NCBI RefSeq assembly: GCF_037975245.1
Contig: NC_092563.1
Location: 8,183,501-8,247,500 of the forward strand
Reading direction: 5' to 3'
DNA from: Apostichopus japonicus
Taxonomy: Eukaryota > Echinodermata > Holothuroidea > Aspidochirotida > Stichopodidae
Length of the DNA stretch: 64,000 bases
Below the pieces are notes generated by a model, which saw only the letters and a list, made by a program, of their open reading frames with translations, ran no database searches and was not told where the DNA came from. This document shows, piece after piece, positions 11,101 through 24,900 of this stretch. Positions within the stretch are counted from its first letter, which is position 1. The number at the start of each line of letters is the position of its first letter. Made by a program: the position numbers and the translations under genes.

Positions 11101-13210
11101 TGAATTTTCATATTCCAGTATAAAACCAAGGTCAAAGTTATTGTTGGCTTCTAATAGCAATGAAGGCATCTAATTTAGGCTGCCACTTAGATGCATTATT
11201 GTATATTTATATCACATCAAAGTTCTGTACCCCACAAGCTACACTGGTACTCATATAATCTTAAGTCCTATGATGCAAATTATCAATTTACTATTCAGAT
11301 ATCCATGGTAAATTCTTTGAATTCATATTGAAGGATTTCCATTGTTTGCTAGGTAGATGGATTTAGTTCTAATTAAGAACTTGAGAGACAAATTTTAATT
11401 AAATTTAACTGTTTGTACCCCACAAGGTATCCTGGCACTCATACAACATGACCAGAATATAGCATCAATAGGTGAATTTTCATATTATAGTATAAAACCA
11501 GGGTCAAAGTTATTGTTTGGCTTCTCAATGAAGGCATCTTTTCTAGCTGCCACTTAGATGCATTAAGGTGTATTTATATCACATTTCAGTTCTGTACCCC
11601 ACAAGCTACACTGGTACTCATATAATATTAGGTCCTACAATGCGAATGATAAGTATTTTTCTGTATAGATTATCGCTGTCAATTTGATGAATACATATCA
11701 AGGAATATCCATTGTTTGCTAGGTAGAATGATTTAGTTCTTGTTTAGTTCTTGAGAGACAAATTGTAATTGAACTGTCTGTACCCCACAAGGTATATTGG
11801 CACTCATACCACATGACCAGAGTACAGTACGACAAATTGTAATTTAACTGTCTGTACCCCACAAGGTATCCTGGCACTCATACCACATGACCAGAGTACA
11901 GTATCAGCAAGTTAATATTTATTATCCAGTATATAAAGCACTGTAAAAATTATTGTTGGCTACTCATAGCAATGAAGGCATCTACTTTAGGTTGCCATTT
12001 AGATGCATTAAGGTACATTTATATTACATTTAAGTTCTGTACCCCACAAGCTACACTTGTACTCATATAATCTTCAGTCCTACAATGCGAATAAAAGTTT
12101 TACTGTACAGATAACCATGGTAAATTCTTTGAATTCATATTGAAGAATTTCCATTGTTTGCTAGGTAGAAGGATTAAGGTTTTGTTATTAGTTCTTGAGA
12201 GACAAATATTAATTTAATTTAACTCTCTGTACCCCACAAGGTATCCTGGCACTCATACCACATAACCAGAGTACAGTATCAACAAGTTAATATTTATTAT
12301 CCACCATATAAAGCACTGTAAAAAATATTGTTGGCTACTCATAGCAATGGAGACATCTACTTTAGGCTGCCATTTAGATGCATTAAGGTATATTTATATT
12401 ACATTTAAGTTCTGTACCCCACAAGCTACACTTGTGCTCATATAATCTTAAATCCTACAATGCGAATAAAAATTTTACTGTACAGATAACCACGGTCAAT
12501 CGATGAATTCATATCAAGAAATATCCATTGTTTGCTAGGTAGAAGGATTTAGTTCTTGTTAAGTTCTTGAGAGACAAATTTTAATTAAATTTAACTGTCT
12601 GTACCCCACAAGGTATCCTGGCACTCGTACAACATGACCAGAATACAGCATCAATAGGTGAATTTTCATATTCCAGTATAAAACCAAGGTCAAAGTTATT
12701 GTTTATAACTTCTAATAGAAACAAAGGCATCTACTTTAGGCTGCCACTTAGATGCATTAAGGTATACTTATATCACATTTTAATTTTGTTCCTCACAAGC
12801 TACACTTGTACTCATATAATCTTCTGTCCTACAATGAAATTAATAAATTTACTGTACAGATTACTACTGTCAATTAGATGAATTCATATCAAGAAATTTC
12901 CATTGTTTGCTAGGTAGAAGGATTTAGTTCTTTTGAGCCAAATTGCAAATTGAAGTTTTATTTCACTTTCTGTACGCCACAAGGTATCCTGACACTCATA
13001 CAACATGGCCAGCATACAGCATCAATTGGTGAATTTTCATTATCCAGTATACAGCAACTGTCGAAGTTATCGTTGGCTTCTAATAGCAATGAAGGCATCA
13101 ACTTTAGGCTGCAACAAGGATGCATTAAGGTGCATTTATATCACATTTAAGTTCTGTACCCCACAAGCTACACTGGTACTCAAATAATATTTAGGTCCTA
13201 GAATGCGAAT
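5148..13210. repeat. 8-kb satellite array of about 370-bp monomers
   Basis: About 21 monomers can be counted from the landmark TCCTACAATGCGAAT, usually 365-380 bp apart. Each monomer contains the phrase CTGTACCCCACAAG twice, once followed by GTATCCTGG and once by CTACACTGG, so the monomer looks like an ancient dimer of about 185-bp halves. Local amplification of a 74-bp piece (three copies at 5670-5885) makes some intervals longer. The block from about 5153 to 6421 is repeated almost perfectly at 6422-7690, a higher-order unit near 1.27 kb. Monomers become more divergent towards the right edge (12.6-13.2 kb). No long ORF. Confidence 0.93.
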
Positions 13211-15948
13211 GGTAACAATAACACAAGAAACATGATTCAACAATATACAGTTGCGTGTGATAGTAATTAGGTAATCTCCTTCCAGGCTACACAGTAAAGG
13301 TTAATCTCATTTACTTGAAGGGATCAATATATCCTAGCTTACCTGGTAGCTCCTAACTTTTATACCTTTATTTGTTTAGATTCTTATGGTTTTCATTCCC
13401 CGATCCGTAATATAAAGCAAGAGATGTAGTGTAACCTTGAACTTAATTAGTTTTTGTTTACACCACAATCATCATATGTTTTGTTCATGGAACAGCTTAA
13501 AACCCTTTCTTGTATATTCAGTTGAGCTACAGCAAATCAGGATTAAACAACACCACACAATACAACACGATCCTTAAAAGTGTCATTTATTTAATTAACT
13601 GTCCAATTAATTAAGGAATAATTAAAACACTAATGTGTATGCTAGCCACCATTGTTCCTCACAAGGTATCTTCATCCTCACCGTTACCCCTAAGGTATCC
13701 TCACGCTCATTGCTGTTCCTCACAAGGTGTTCCCCGTAAGGTATTAAGTGTGGGTACGCGTGTGTATGTGTGTGTGTGCCTCCATGATATGATCCTAATA
13801 GCTGTGAATGAAATTGATTTTATCTTCCAGATATTTGTAGGCCAACAGACATGGTTCTATCTAAAAGCGTTTCATAAAGGTTAAAATTTATTTATATATT
13901 TCATAAAACTGGCAAAATCAAATAATGTATTTACACTAGATTGTATGAAATTTTCTCCAGCTGTTGTAAACATTAAGGACATAAAAGAAAAGCCCGTCTC
14001 CTAAATCCATATGAATAGTGGAAAACCTAATTTCAAATATTTGCCATCTTGCAATTCTCTACAAATAAAAATCAATGGCTGCAATGTTTACCGGGTTCAT
14101 TGGATGGTTTAAAAACTACATTTTTGTGTTGAATTTACTGCAGACTGGTTTTGGACATATATACATAATAATGAAGGAAAAAGCACCAAACATAATTTAC
14201 TTTAGTCCACCAAAGAATCAAGACATTTTGCAAAAATGGTTTGCAGATGAAATCAAAGAAGTGCTGTGTGTTTACATCATGTTATAACTGGCTGAATAGG
14301 AGCATCCAGATGGTAATGGTAGAAAGAAGAAAAAGTTAATATAATCAGGGATGCCGGAATTCCGGCTGTTTTCCGATTTTGAAATATGGTTCCAGCTCCA
14401 CACGGTCTTTCCGAGTTTCCGCCCCAGTTGAAAGTAAAACCGAAGAAAAGTGCCATTTAAGATTAAAGAATCGAACACTTGACCATTAACCAGTAATGTG
14501 TGATTTACTTCGTTCCCCGCTTACCTGTCTGCCCACAACATCAGTACCTCATAATACCGTGTCTAGTATGCCCTGGTAATCTTTTAACACTGTGCACCCT
14601 CAGTGACCGGCTCCTTCCGGTCAATGCCCTTCCTTCTCATTCTACCATCCAAAGTGTTTACTCATTAACCAGTAATGTGTGTTCTAATCTTATGGTGTTG
14701 TATAGTATTTTCTCATCTACATTTTTGGAAGTGTACATTTATAAAACATGATATCTCAAAATACAGTTCATATAAAATAACGTTCAGATGCAACATTACA
14801 AGGCCAAGGGAGTACCATTTCTGATGATCTGGGAGGTATTTTTAGCCAAAATTTTCTTGTAACGCTACGGGCCAACCAGAGTAGCGCTCCGCTTAGATAG
14901 TCTTTAGGACATTCAAGTTCTTCCAATTTTCAGGCCCTGGAGGCGATCCCTACTGGCATCCCTGTATAGTACACCCTTATTAGTTAGCTTAAGAGGTCTT
15001 GCAATATGGTTGGATATTAGCATAGGCTGTCTCAGGGCAAGGTAGATAATTTGAACAGTCCTCCAGTCAATCTGATATGACCGGAATTCCTGGCAGACGA
15101 CCACACCTCGAGGAAAATTAATCAGAAGAAAGCAAAAGTTGTCAAATTACCACCCTGGTAATGCAGACATTTTAACCCACAAATGACGCGAATCCTGTGC
15201 TGCAGATAAATGTATCACACTATTTAGCACATGACCAAAACTTTAAAAACTATGAGAAGTTTTGCTTTTTCAGTTTTGGCTATTTGGACTCTTATCGTAT
15301 TGGGTTTTTTATAAAGACTTTTAAAATATTTTGTTTTAAACAAGAGTTGCATGAGACATATCATTATCAGTTGCTTACAGCAAGGTTTGTTTGGTATGTT
15401 GTAGACGGGATGCCAAAGGGGCCAGGCTTTTCTTGTTAGTTACCCAACTAATGGTTACGTACTCTTTGCACGAATAGAAGAATTGTCTTTTTTCTCTGTG
15501 GGGAGAGTTTATATTTTGCTTGGTACAGAAGATATCAGTAGTTATCATTGGGTTAATGAATACATACATTAGACCAATATCTGCATGAGAACTGTTGTAT
15601 TTATATTTATAAGTTTAGTTTAGTAGAAAAAAAGGATCAGGAGGGACACTCAAGTCCCCATCAAGGACCCTATAGGAGCGAGAAGAAAGCTGAAGACACA
15701 AACACTCAGACCCGATTGCAATGCTTCAAGTGCTTGTCCAAAGCATTCTTAAACCCATTCACACTACTTGCAAGTACAGTACTTTGGAAAGGAGCTATAT
15801 ATATCTATGGCCTGTACATACATCTGGTATATGCAGTGTTTTGTGACTCTTTTTTCGCATGCACAGGCTAGGTTGAATCACTAACATTACCAAGCAAACG
15901 TATATCACCATTGTTTGATCCAAAGATGTTATTCTCACTTTTTTACAG
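13211..15948. other. Non-coding stretch before the first visible exon of the downstream gene
   Basis: No supported gene. A few degenerate CCTCACAAGGTATC-like phrases at 13640-13740 look like relics of the neighbouring satellite. The small ORFs (for example 13633-13884 and 14075-14287) carry no recognisable domain and are probably chance. Earlier exons of the gene starting at 15949 were looked for and not found here. Confidence 0.4.
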
Positions 15949-18900
15949 GCTTCACAAAGGTCCGAGTTTTACCATCCTCTGGAGCCTTGGACTGCAGATA
16001 TCACAAAACACTTCCTGTTTTGTGCCCGACAGGCTGGTGGTGAAAGGATGTGTTTCATAGTAAGTTATTCATTACCTTGGGCTCTTGTGGATTACCTGAT
16101 CTACTCATGTTAGTCCTGTCAGTACTCATAACAACAAAATGTTGAGGCATTTCCTATTAAGACTCATCTTAAACATGTTGTGGTATTCCTGGTGGAATGA
16201 ACTTAGTCCTGTTTTTTACTGAGCTCAAGATGTTGAGGCATTCCTGATTTATTGAACTTAGTCCTGTTAATACTCATCTCAAGATGTTGAGGCATTCTTA
16301 ATCAATAAAATATGGTCCTGTTTTTAACTCATCAACATGTTGAGGCTTCCTGAATTATTCAGCTTAGCCCTGTTATTAGCTATCTCAAATAATACTGCTC
16401 TTACTCATCTCACCATCTTGACACCACCTTGTCTCCAGAGAATTCAACTCAGTCTGCTAATTCTCATCTCAACATTTTTATAAACTATTCCCAATCACTT
16501 GAGCTCGATCCTGTTAATACCAGTTTAATATGTGGAGACAAAAATAATTTCAATCTACAAGATGCGCAGCACTTGTTGTGATAATGACCTCTTTATTAAA
16601 AGTATTGCCCTGTTTCCATTAGTATAAAGTTAGAGCTAACTGTGCTGTGAGTTGTTAATTTGTAATTGCCATAAATAAGGAATTCTTTGTTTATTACCAA
16701 TGTTGCTTCTTAGTCACACTGGAGAGGTCTTCTGCATCATGTCGTCGGCAACCACGAGTGGGTGCTCGGAGACGGTTATGGCCCAGCGAGGTGCTTGCAT
16801 GACCCAATCCCACCAGAGTTGGAGCAAGAGAAGCTACTTCAGCCCGGCTCTCTGTCCCATGTGGCCCTGCGAGAAATTGTGCTCAGCGAACAACTGCTGT
16901 GGAACTCGGACTATTATTCAAGGAACAGGTTAGAGCCCAGACAGTTTGCTCCCCAATTTCACTTAAAACTGTATTTTATTTTGGAAAAAGTTTGGTTTCT
17001 TTAAAAAAGGAAGAAGGAATATGGGGACAAAGTGAAACTTACTTTCAACTCCTTCGTTGTAATCAAGGAATAGAGTGGGGAAACTAACATGACCAAAAAA
17101 ATTGGGTCTGTGCTCAGTTAACATTTTCGACCGAAATTCTCAATATTATCGTAAAATTCAACTTTGTCAACTTAACAGATATCGTATTTTTTCGTCAAGT
17201 TACGTGCGACGCAGCAAGCTGTCAATTTGATAGTTCTCCCCAAGATATCTAATATTGTCGTAACTTGTAAACTCGACGGATAAATCGTACTTATGATTTC
17301 TTGTCTATTAATGTGTTGATCAAAACTTTGATAATTTTTGGCAAGATGTTACTCATCAATGCACCAAAAACATGCAAAGTTTGTTGTATTATGGTGTTAT
17401 ACTAACACAATAAATCTACAACTCGCCTGTCCCTTCACAACCGCCATGAAATTATGATGACGTAATTGTTTGATTTGAAGTAAGATGTTTGAAGATCATC
17501 ATCATTTAAATTTGCATTCTCATGGATCACCGTAGGATACCAACAATATATTTAAGAATATTGGTTTGTATAAAATGTGCAGCATGTAGGCCAAGTTGTG
17601 TAGGCAAAACAGTAAACAGTTCAGTCTTATAGCAAAACAAAAAGTAGTAAGAAATTAACGAAAGAACAAAAAAGGAAACAAATTGATCATCATTTTATTT
17701 CAATTCAGTCACATAAAGGATCATGCATTACCAGTATGAAACAACACTGAATGAACAATCTGTAGTGCCTATTAAGATCTAACATCTATTTAGGCAATTT
17801 GAAAAGAAGAGGGATTGTACAGCTATGTCCTAACATTGTTAGGATACACTTAATATACTTATCAGGTGGGTATCTCCTGCTCATGGGATCTGAAAAATCG
17901 GTTACCGATAGTAACAATACCGTTGCAACACCAAAACACAATGTGAATTTTAAATAGTATCTATAGAGCAATGTTTCTGTAAACTGATTGTGGAAACTTA
18001 TATACTTCGCCTCCAGTAAGTGTACAGCTTATTTGATGCTAAAAAAGTATTCTTAGCCAACAGTTCCAAAGGTGAACTTTGTTCCTTAGTTTTTGAAATA
18101 TTGTCAATATATTCATTTATTTTGCTTTTTTTTTTTTTTGAAACAAAAGAAATTTCATTTCACAATCACAAGAAAGTTTGATTTCACTTCGTTCGAGTGC
18201 AGCTTAATAGCTTTTGTTTATTGAGTTCAATGAAACAGTAAGTCTGTAATGTGGTGATATTTTGTTAATGCATCTGGTAACAGCAGAGTGAATGATATCA
18301 TCATAGCCAATTCCGCTGAAATTTTTCTTGTGTTTCTTTGAAATATATTACTTACTAATTCACATAGGAAAATATCATATAATAATAATAATAATAATAA
18401 TAAAAGTTTGCAGTTGTTAAAATTGAAACTACATAGAACATTGACAGCTTTAATAGCAAACATTCTAAATACACCATACAGGTAATTCAAGATTAAATCA
18501 ACAAAAATGTTATTACGATAGGAAATTAAAGCTTTTGATCCCCCCATCTGCTGTGATGACTGGACGAATCAGAGGTTTAGCTAGTCAGAATGGTTACATT
18601 CAAGCATTGATATCTTCAGTTAGGAAGAAGCTGTGGAGATGGAGTTTCCAACTAACAGTTTGGAATAGTATCGTAAAGAAATTTTCAATAAATATTCTGT
18701 AGTTAACAGTTACCTTGTCTGTCACAAGAAATATCTCTTCAATTCTTCAGACTACTATTATCTAAAATACAATAAATATGCTCTAGATAAGAGTTACATT
18801 GTCTGACATAAGAAATATCTCTTCAATACTTCAGACTACTATTATCTAAAATACAATAAATATGCTCTAGATAAGAGTTACATTGTCTGACACAAGAAAT

Positions 18901-21900
18901 ATCTCTTCAATACTTCATCAGACTGCTATTATCTAAAAACAATAAATATGCTCTAGATAAGAGTTACATTGTCTGTCACAAGAAATATCTCTTCAATACT
19001 TCATCAGACTACTATTATCTAAAATACAATAAATATTCTGTAGATAAGAGTTACATTGTCTACCACAAGAAATATCTCTTCAATACTTCAGACTACTATT
19101 ATCTAAAATACAATAAATATTCTCTAGATAAAGGTTACATTGTCTGTCACAAGAAATATCTCTTCAATACTTCAGACTACTATTATCTAAAATACAATAA
19201 ATATTCTGTAGATAAGAATTACCTTGTCTACCACAAGAAATTTCTCTTCAATACTTCAGACTACTATTATCTAAAATACAATAAATGTTCTGTAGATAAG
19301 AGTTACATTGTGTCTGCCACAAGAAATATCTCTTCAATACTTCAGACTATTATTATCTAAAATCAATAAATATGCTCTAGATAAGAGTTACATTGTCTGT
19401 CACAAGAAATATCTCTTCAATACTTCATCAGACTACTATTATCTAAAATACAATAAATATTCTGTAGATAAGAGTTACATTGTCTACCACAAGAAATATC
19501 TCTTCAATACTTCAGACTACTATTATCTAAAATACAATAAATATTCTCTAGATAAGGGTTACATTGTCTGTCACAAGAAATATCCCTTCAATACTTCAGA
19601 CTACTATTATCTAAAATACAATTAATGTTCTGTAGATAAGAGTTATATTGTCTGTCACAAGAAATATCTCTTCAATACTTCACACTACTATTACCTAAAA
19701 TACAATAAATATTCTCTAGATAAGAATTACCTTGTCTACCAAAAGAAATATCTCTTCAATACTTCAGACTACTATTATCTCAAATCAATAAATATTCTGT
19801 AGATAACAGTTACATTGTCTACCACAAGAAATTTCTCTTCAATACTTCAGACTACTATTATCTAAAATACAATAAATATTCTCTAGATAAAGGTTACATT
19901 GTCTGTCACAAGAAATATCTCTTCAATACTTCAGACTACTATTATCTAAAATACAATAAATATTCTGTAGATAAGAATTACCTTGTCTACCACAAGAAAT
20001 TTCTCTTCAATACTTCAGACTACTATTATCTAAAATACAATAAATGTTCTGTAGATAAGAGTTACATTGTGTCTGCCACAAGAAATATCTCTTCAATACT
20101 TCAGACTACTATTATATAAAATCAATAAATATGCTCTAGATAAGAGTTACATTGTCTGTCACAAGAAATATCTCTTCAATACTTCATCAGACTACTATTA
20201 TCTAAAATACAATAAATATTCTGTAGATAAGAGTTACATTGTCTACCACAAGAAATATCTCTTCAATACTTCAGACTACTATTATCTAAAATACAATAAA
20301 TATTCTCTAGATAAGAATTACCTTGTCTACCACAAGAAATTTCTCTTCAATACTTCAGACTACTATTATCTAAAATACAATAAATGTTCTGTAGATAAGA
20401 GTTACATTGTGTCTGCCACAAGAAATATCTCTTCAATACTTCAGACTACTATTATCTAAAATCAATAAATATGCTCTAGATAAGAGTTACATTGTCTGTC
20501 ACAAGAAATATCTCTTCAATACTTCATCAGACTACTATTATCTAAAATACAATAAATATTCTGTAGATAAGAGTTACATTGTCTACCACAAGAAATATCT
20601 CTTCAATACTTCAGACTACTATTATCTAAAATACAATAAATATTCTCTAGATAAGGGTTACATTGTCTGTCACAAGAAATATCCCTTCAATACTTCAGAC
20701 AACTATTATCTAAAATACAATTAATGTTCTGTAGATAAGAGTTACATTGTCTGTCACAAGAAATATCTCTTCAATACTTCAGACTACTATTACCTAAAAT
20801 ACAATAAATATTCTCTAGATAAGAATTACCTTGTCTACCAAAAGAAATATCTCTTCAATACTTCAGACTACTATTATCTCAAATCAATAAATATTCTGTA
20901 GATAACAGTTACATTGTCTACCACAAGAAATTTCTCTTCAATACTTCAGACTACTATTACCTAAAATACAATAAATATTCTCTAGATAAGAATTACCTTG
21001 TCTACCACAAGAAATTTCTCTTCAATACTTCAGACTACTATTACCTAAAATACAATAAATATTCTCTAGATAAGAATTACCTTGTCTACCACAAGAAATT
21101 TCTCTTCAATACTTCAGACTACTATTATCTAAAATACAATAAATATGCTCTAGATAAGAGTTGCATTGTCTGTCACAAGAAATATCTCTTCAATACTTCA
21201 GACTACTATTATCTCAAATCAATAAATATTCTGTAGATAACAGTTACATTGTCTACCATAAGAAATTTCTCTTCAATACTTCAGACTACTATTACCTAAA
21301 ATACAATAAATATTCTCTAGATAAGAATTACTTTGTCTACCACAAGAAATTTCTCTTCAATACTTCAGACTACTATTATCTAAAATACAATAAATATGCT
21401 CTAGATAAGAGTTGCATTGTCTGTCACAAGAAATATCTCTTCAATACTTCAGACTACTATTATCTCAAATCAATAAATATTCTGTAGATAAGAGTTACAT
21501 TGTCTACCACAAGAAATTTCTCTTCAATACTTCAGAATACTATTATCTAAAATACAATAAATATTCTCTAGATAAGAATTACCTTGTCTACCACAAGAAA
21601 TTTCTCTTCAATACTTCAGACTACTATTATCTAAAATACAATAAATATGCTCTAGATAAGAGTTACATTGTCTGTCACAAGAAATGTCTCTTCAATACTT
21701 CATCAGACTACTATTATCTCAAAAACAATAAATATTCTCTAGATAAGAGTTACCTTGTCTACCACAAGAAATATCTCTTCAATACTTCAGACTACTATTA
21801 TCTAAAATACAATAAATATGCTCTACATAAGAGTTTCATTGTCTGTCACAAGAAATATCTCTTCAATACTTCAGACTACTATTATCTAAAATACAATAAA

Positions 21901-24900
21901 TATGCTCTAGATAAGAGTTACATTGTCTGTCACAAGAAATATCTCTTCAATACTACAGACTACTATTATCTAAATACAATAAATATTCTCTAGTTAAGAG
22001 TTACATTGTCTGTCACAAGAAATATCCCTTTAATACTTCAGTCATCTTCCTAGATGCTGGGGATTCCCTTTACTTGTCAATGTGGGGGTTGGGGGGGGGT
22101 GGGAGGAGTATGGGTAAGTGTGTGTTTGGTTGTAATATGCAAACATTCAATACATCAGTGAACGAGTGTAGCAAGTTCTCAAAAATCAATCATAGGTGTA
22201 TGTTTCTCAGATAATGATCAACAAAGACTACAGTTATAAGAACCTACTATTAAACAGTAAACTCAGCAGTGTCGAGCTTGAAAACGATCGTTATATTTCT
22301 TATACATTTTAAACGTTCCGCTGTAGCCAAACTTAGTCACTGGGGCACAAAGATGCAAGAATAATACTATTTAGTATTTATGCTTGGATTAATAAAACCT
22401 TGACCCTGGATTCAGTCCCCGATATAAGCGGTATGGTTCTGCCATATCAAAGTGGTGTTTGGAAACTCGGATAGAAATTGATGGATGGATCCCGGATAAC
22501 GCTGCCTGTATTCTAACATCTCTTCCATGCATTGGAGAGTGACGGGATCGAAATCGTAATGAAATTTATTTCCAAAGAGATGCGGAAGACGTACTAGATG
22601 CTGCAAGTAACCTACGCCGAACACACAGACGGCCCTGACATTTTTACCGATGCACTTAGGATATTCGTGTATGTCGCCCCACTTAATGAATCTCGCCAGG
22701 GAATCCCAAGTGGCGTTAGGGTAGCCGCCCGGGACCCCTGGGTACCTCTGTACCGTCACCCAGTAGTGCTCGTCCGGGCTCCACGTGTCTTTTGACCACT
22801 CTAACAGATCGATGGCCCTCTGATCGTTTACCACGTAGCTCACGTACGCACGAGTCGCGGCGAGATAGGCGTTACCGAAATAGATTGTGAAGTTGTGCGG
22901 AGCGGGAGTCTTTCTTTCACTAGTCGACACGAGTTTGCCATCTTCCCTGACGATAAAGTGATGCTTCGTGCGGCCTATGATGTAAGATGGCGGAATGATA
23001 CCGTTGATGTCGTTGTGGCCCTTGAACGCCTTCAGCTGTCGAATTATTTCCAAGTTGGTCTTCAGAGGGAAATCCTGCCCGCAGAGGTTCATGACGTATC
23101 TCCAGCGGACGGGTTTCTCTAATAGATCGGACATACAGTTGATGTCCGCTTTCAGCCGGGTGTATCCGGCGTATACCACGCTCTCCACTTCGGAGGGAAT
23201 GAAGACGTTATCGAAGCAAGAGACGAGGCCTATGATGGCCCGTTGGTAATCGGGTGGCGATTTCTTATCCGGGTGAACGCAGTAGATATTCTGAGGTTGG
23301 TAGATGACTCTCAGCAGTCTCTCCACCTGAGCCACTTCTTTGTGAGTCGCTATAATGTAAGCCAGAGGGTAGTCTTCCTCTTCTTTGGAATTCGGCCTCT
23401 CGGGGTAATTCCTCGTCCTCCTGAAAGCCGTACAGTTCTGGGTGTGACGGAAGAAACTCTCGTCTGACGGCATCGGAACCTTGCCGTCCACCCTTGCCGC
23501 CTTGATCATCACATTCGTGGCTTTAATCACCGCGTCGTCGTTTTGAAATAACGCCGAACAATTTGTCTCCCAATATCTGTGATAAGGTGATCTGAAAAGG
23601 GAATTTGGGATGCCAAGAAAGGGCGGTATGTCTTTTTCGTGTTCTTTGTTTTCTTCTGTCGAGGTATCCTCGTAATCAGCAGGTTCTCTGTCGACTGCAC
23701 CGGGTGGCCTGCCGGTCGGACCGTTATCGACGGTCAGCCTATGCATACGTCTCCCATCGTCGACGACACTACTCTTGAGATTCTTAAAAGGAGGGATCAA
23801 GCTGTCGAGATGATTTGGAACATCGATAGTAGTTAAGTACTGTACCACAAGGAGTACGATGCACACCAGAAGTAGTCTAAGGAAGTTTCTGGCTCTGGAG
23901 TTCATTTCTGAAACTTAAAACCTTAAAGAAACAAGAATAGAAGAAAACAAACTTCTGTCACATTAACCGTTTGTAGCTGGGTTGGTATTTTGACTCTGCA
24001 ATGAGGAGACTACTGTTTGATACTCATAGTAGTATCATATTATTTTTTGGGGGTGGTGGGGGGGGACATTAAAAATTCCAATTTAAAACATATTTTAAGA
24101 GGTGCTGTAAACCGTGTTAATTCCTTGTTTTATTTAAAAGGTTCTATGAACCACATTAATCTCTTATATGATATAAGAGGTTCTATGAACCACATTGATC
24201 TCTTATTTCATTTAAGAGGTTCTATAAACCACATTAATCTCTTATTATATTTAACAGGTTCTTTAAACCACATTAATCTCTTATTATATTTAATAGGTCC
24301 TTTAAACCACATTAATCTCTTATTTTATTTAAGAGGGTCTATGAACCACATTAATCTCTTATTTTATTTAAGAGGGTCTATGAACCACATTAATCTCTTA
24401 TTTTATTAAAGTGGTTCTATAAACCACATTAATCTCTTATGATATAATCCACATTAATATCTTATTTATTTAAGAGGTTCTATGAACCACATTAATCTCT
24501 TATATGATATAAGAGGTTCTATGAACCACATTAATCTCTTATTATATTTAACAGGTTCTTTAAACCACATTAATCTCTTATTATATTTAATAGGTTCTTT
24601 AAACCACATTATTCTCTTATTTTATTTAAGAGGGTCTATGAACCACATTAATCTCTTATTTTATTTAAGAGGGTCTATGAACCACATTAATCTCTTATTT
24701 TATTAAAGTGGTTCTATAAACCACATTAATCTCTTATGATATAATCCACATTAATATCTTATTTTTTGAAGCGGCTCTATGAACCACATTAATCTCTTAT
24801 ATGATGTAAGAGGTTCTATGAAACACTTTAATCTCTTATTTCATTTAAGAGGTTCTATAAACCACATTAATCTCTTATTATATTTAATAGGTTCTATAAA

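Noticed and set aside
5148-13210. CRISPR-like regular repeats
   Set aside because: This is animal DNA; units are about 370 bp with conserved rather than unique intervals, so it is a satellite. The same applies to the other arrays.
13633-14287. Small ORFs considered as upstream exons of the 15949 gene
   Set aside because: None has a phase-0 donor and a sequence fitting the family's upstream region.
19308-21993. Multiple 100-190-codon ORFs in the 84-bp array
   Set aside because: They follow from a unit length divisible by three; there are no signals for translation or splicing.
22598-23836. Several plus-strand ORFs across the glycosyltransferase
   Set aside because: They are antisense shadows of a strongly supported 497-codon gene.
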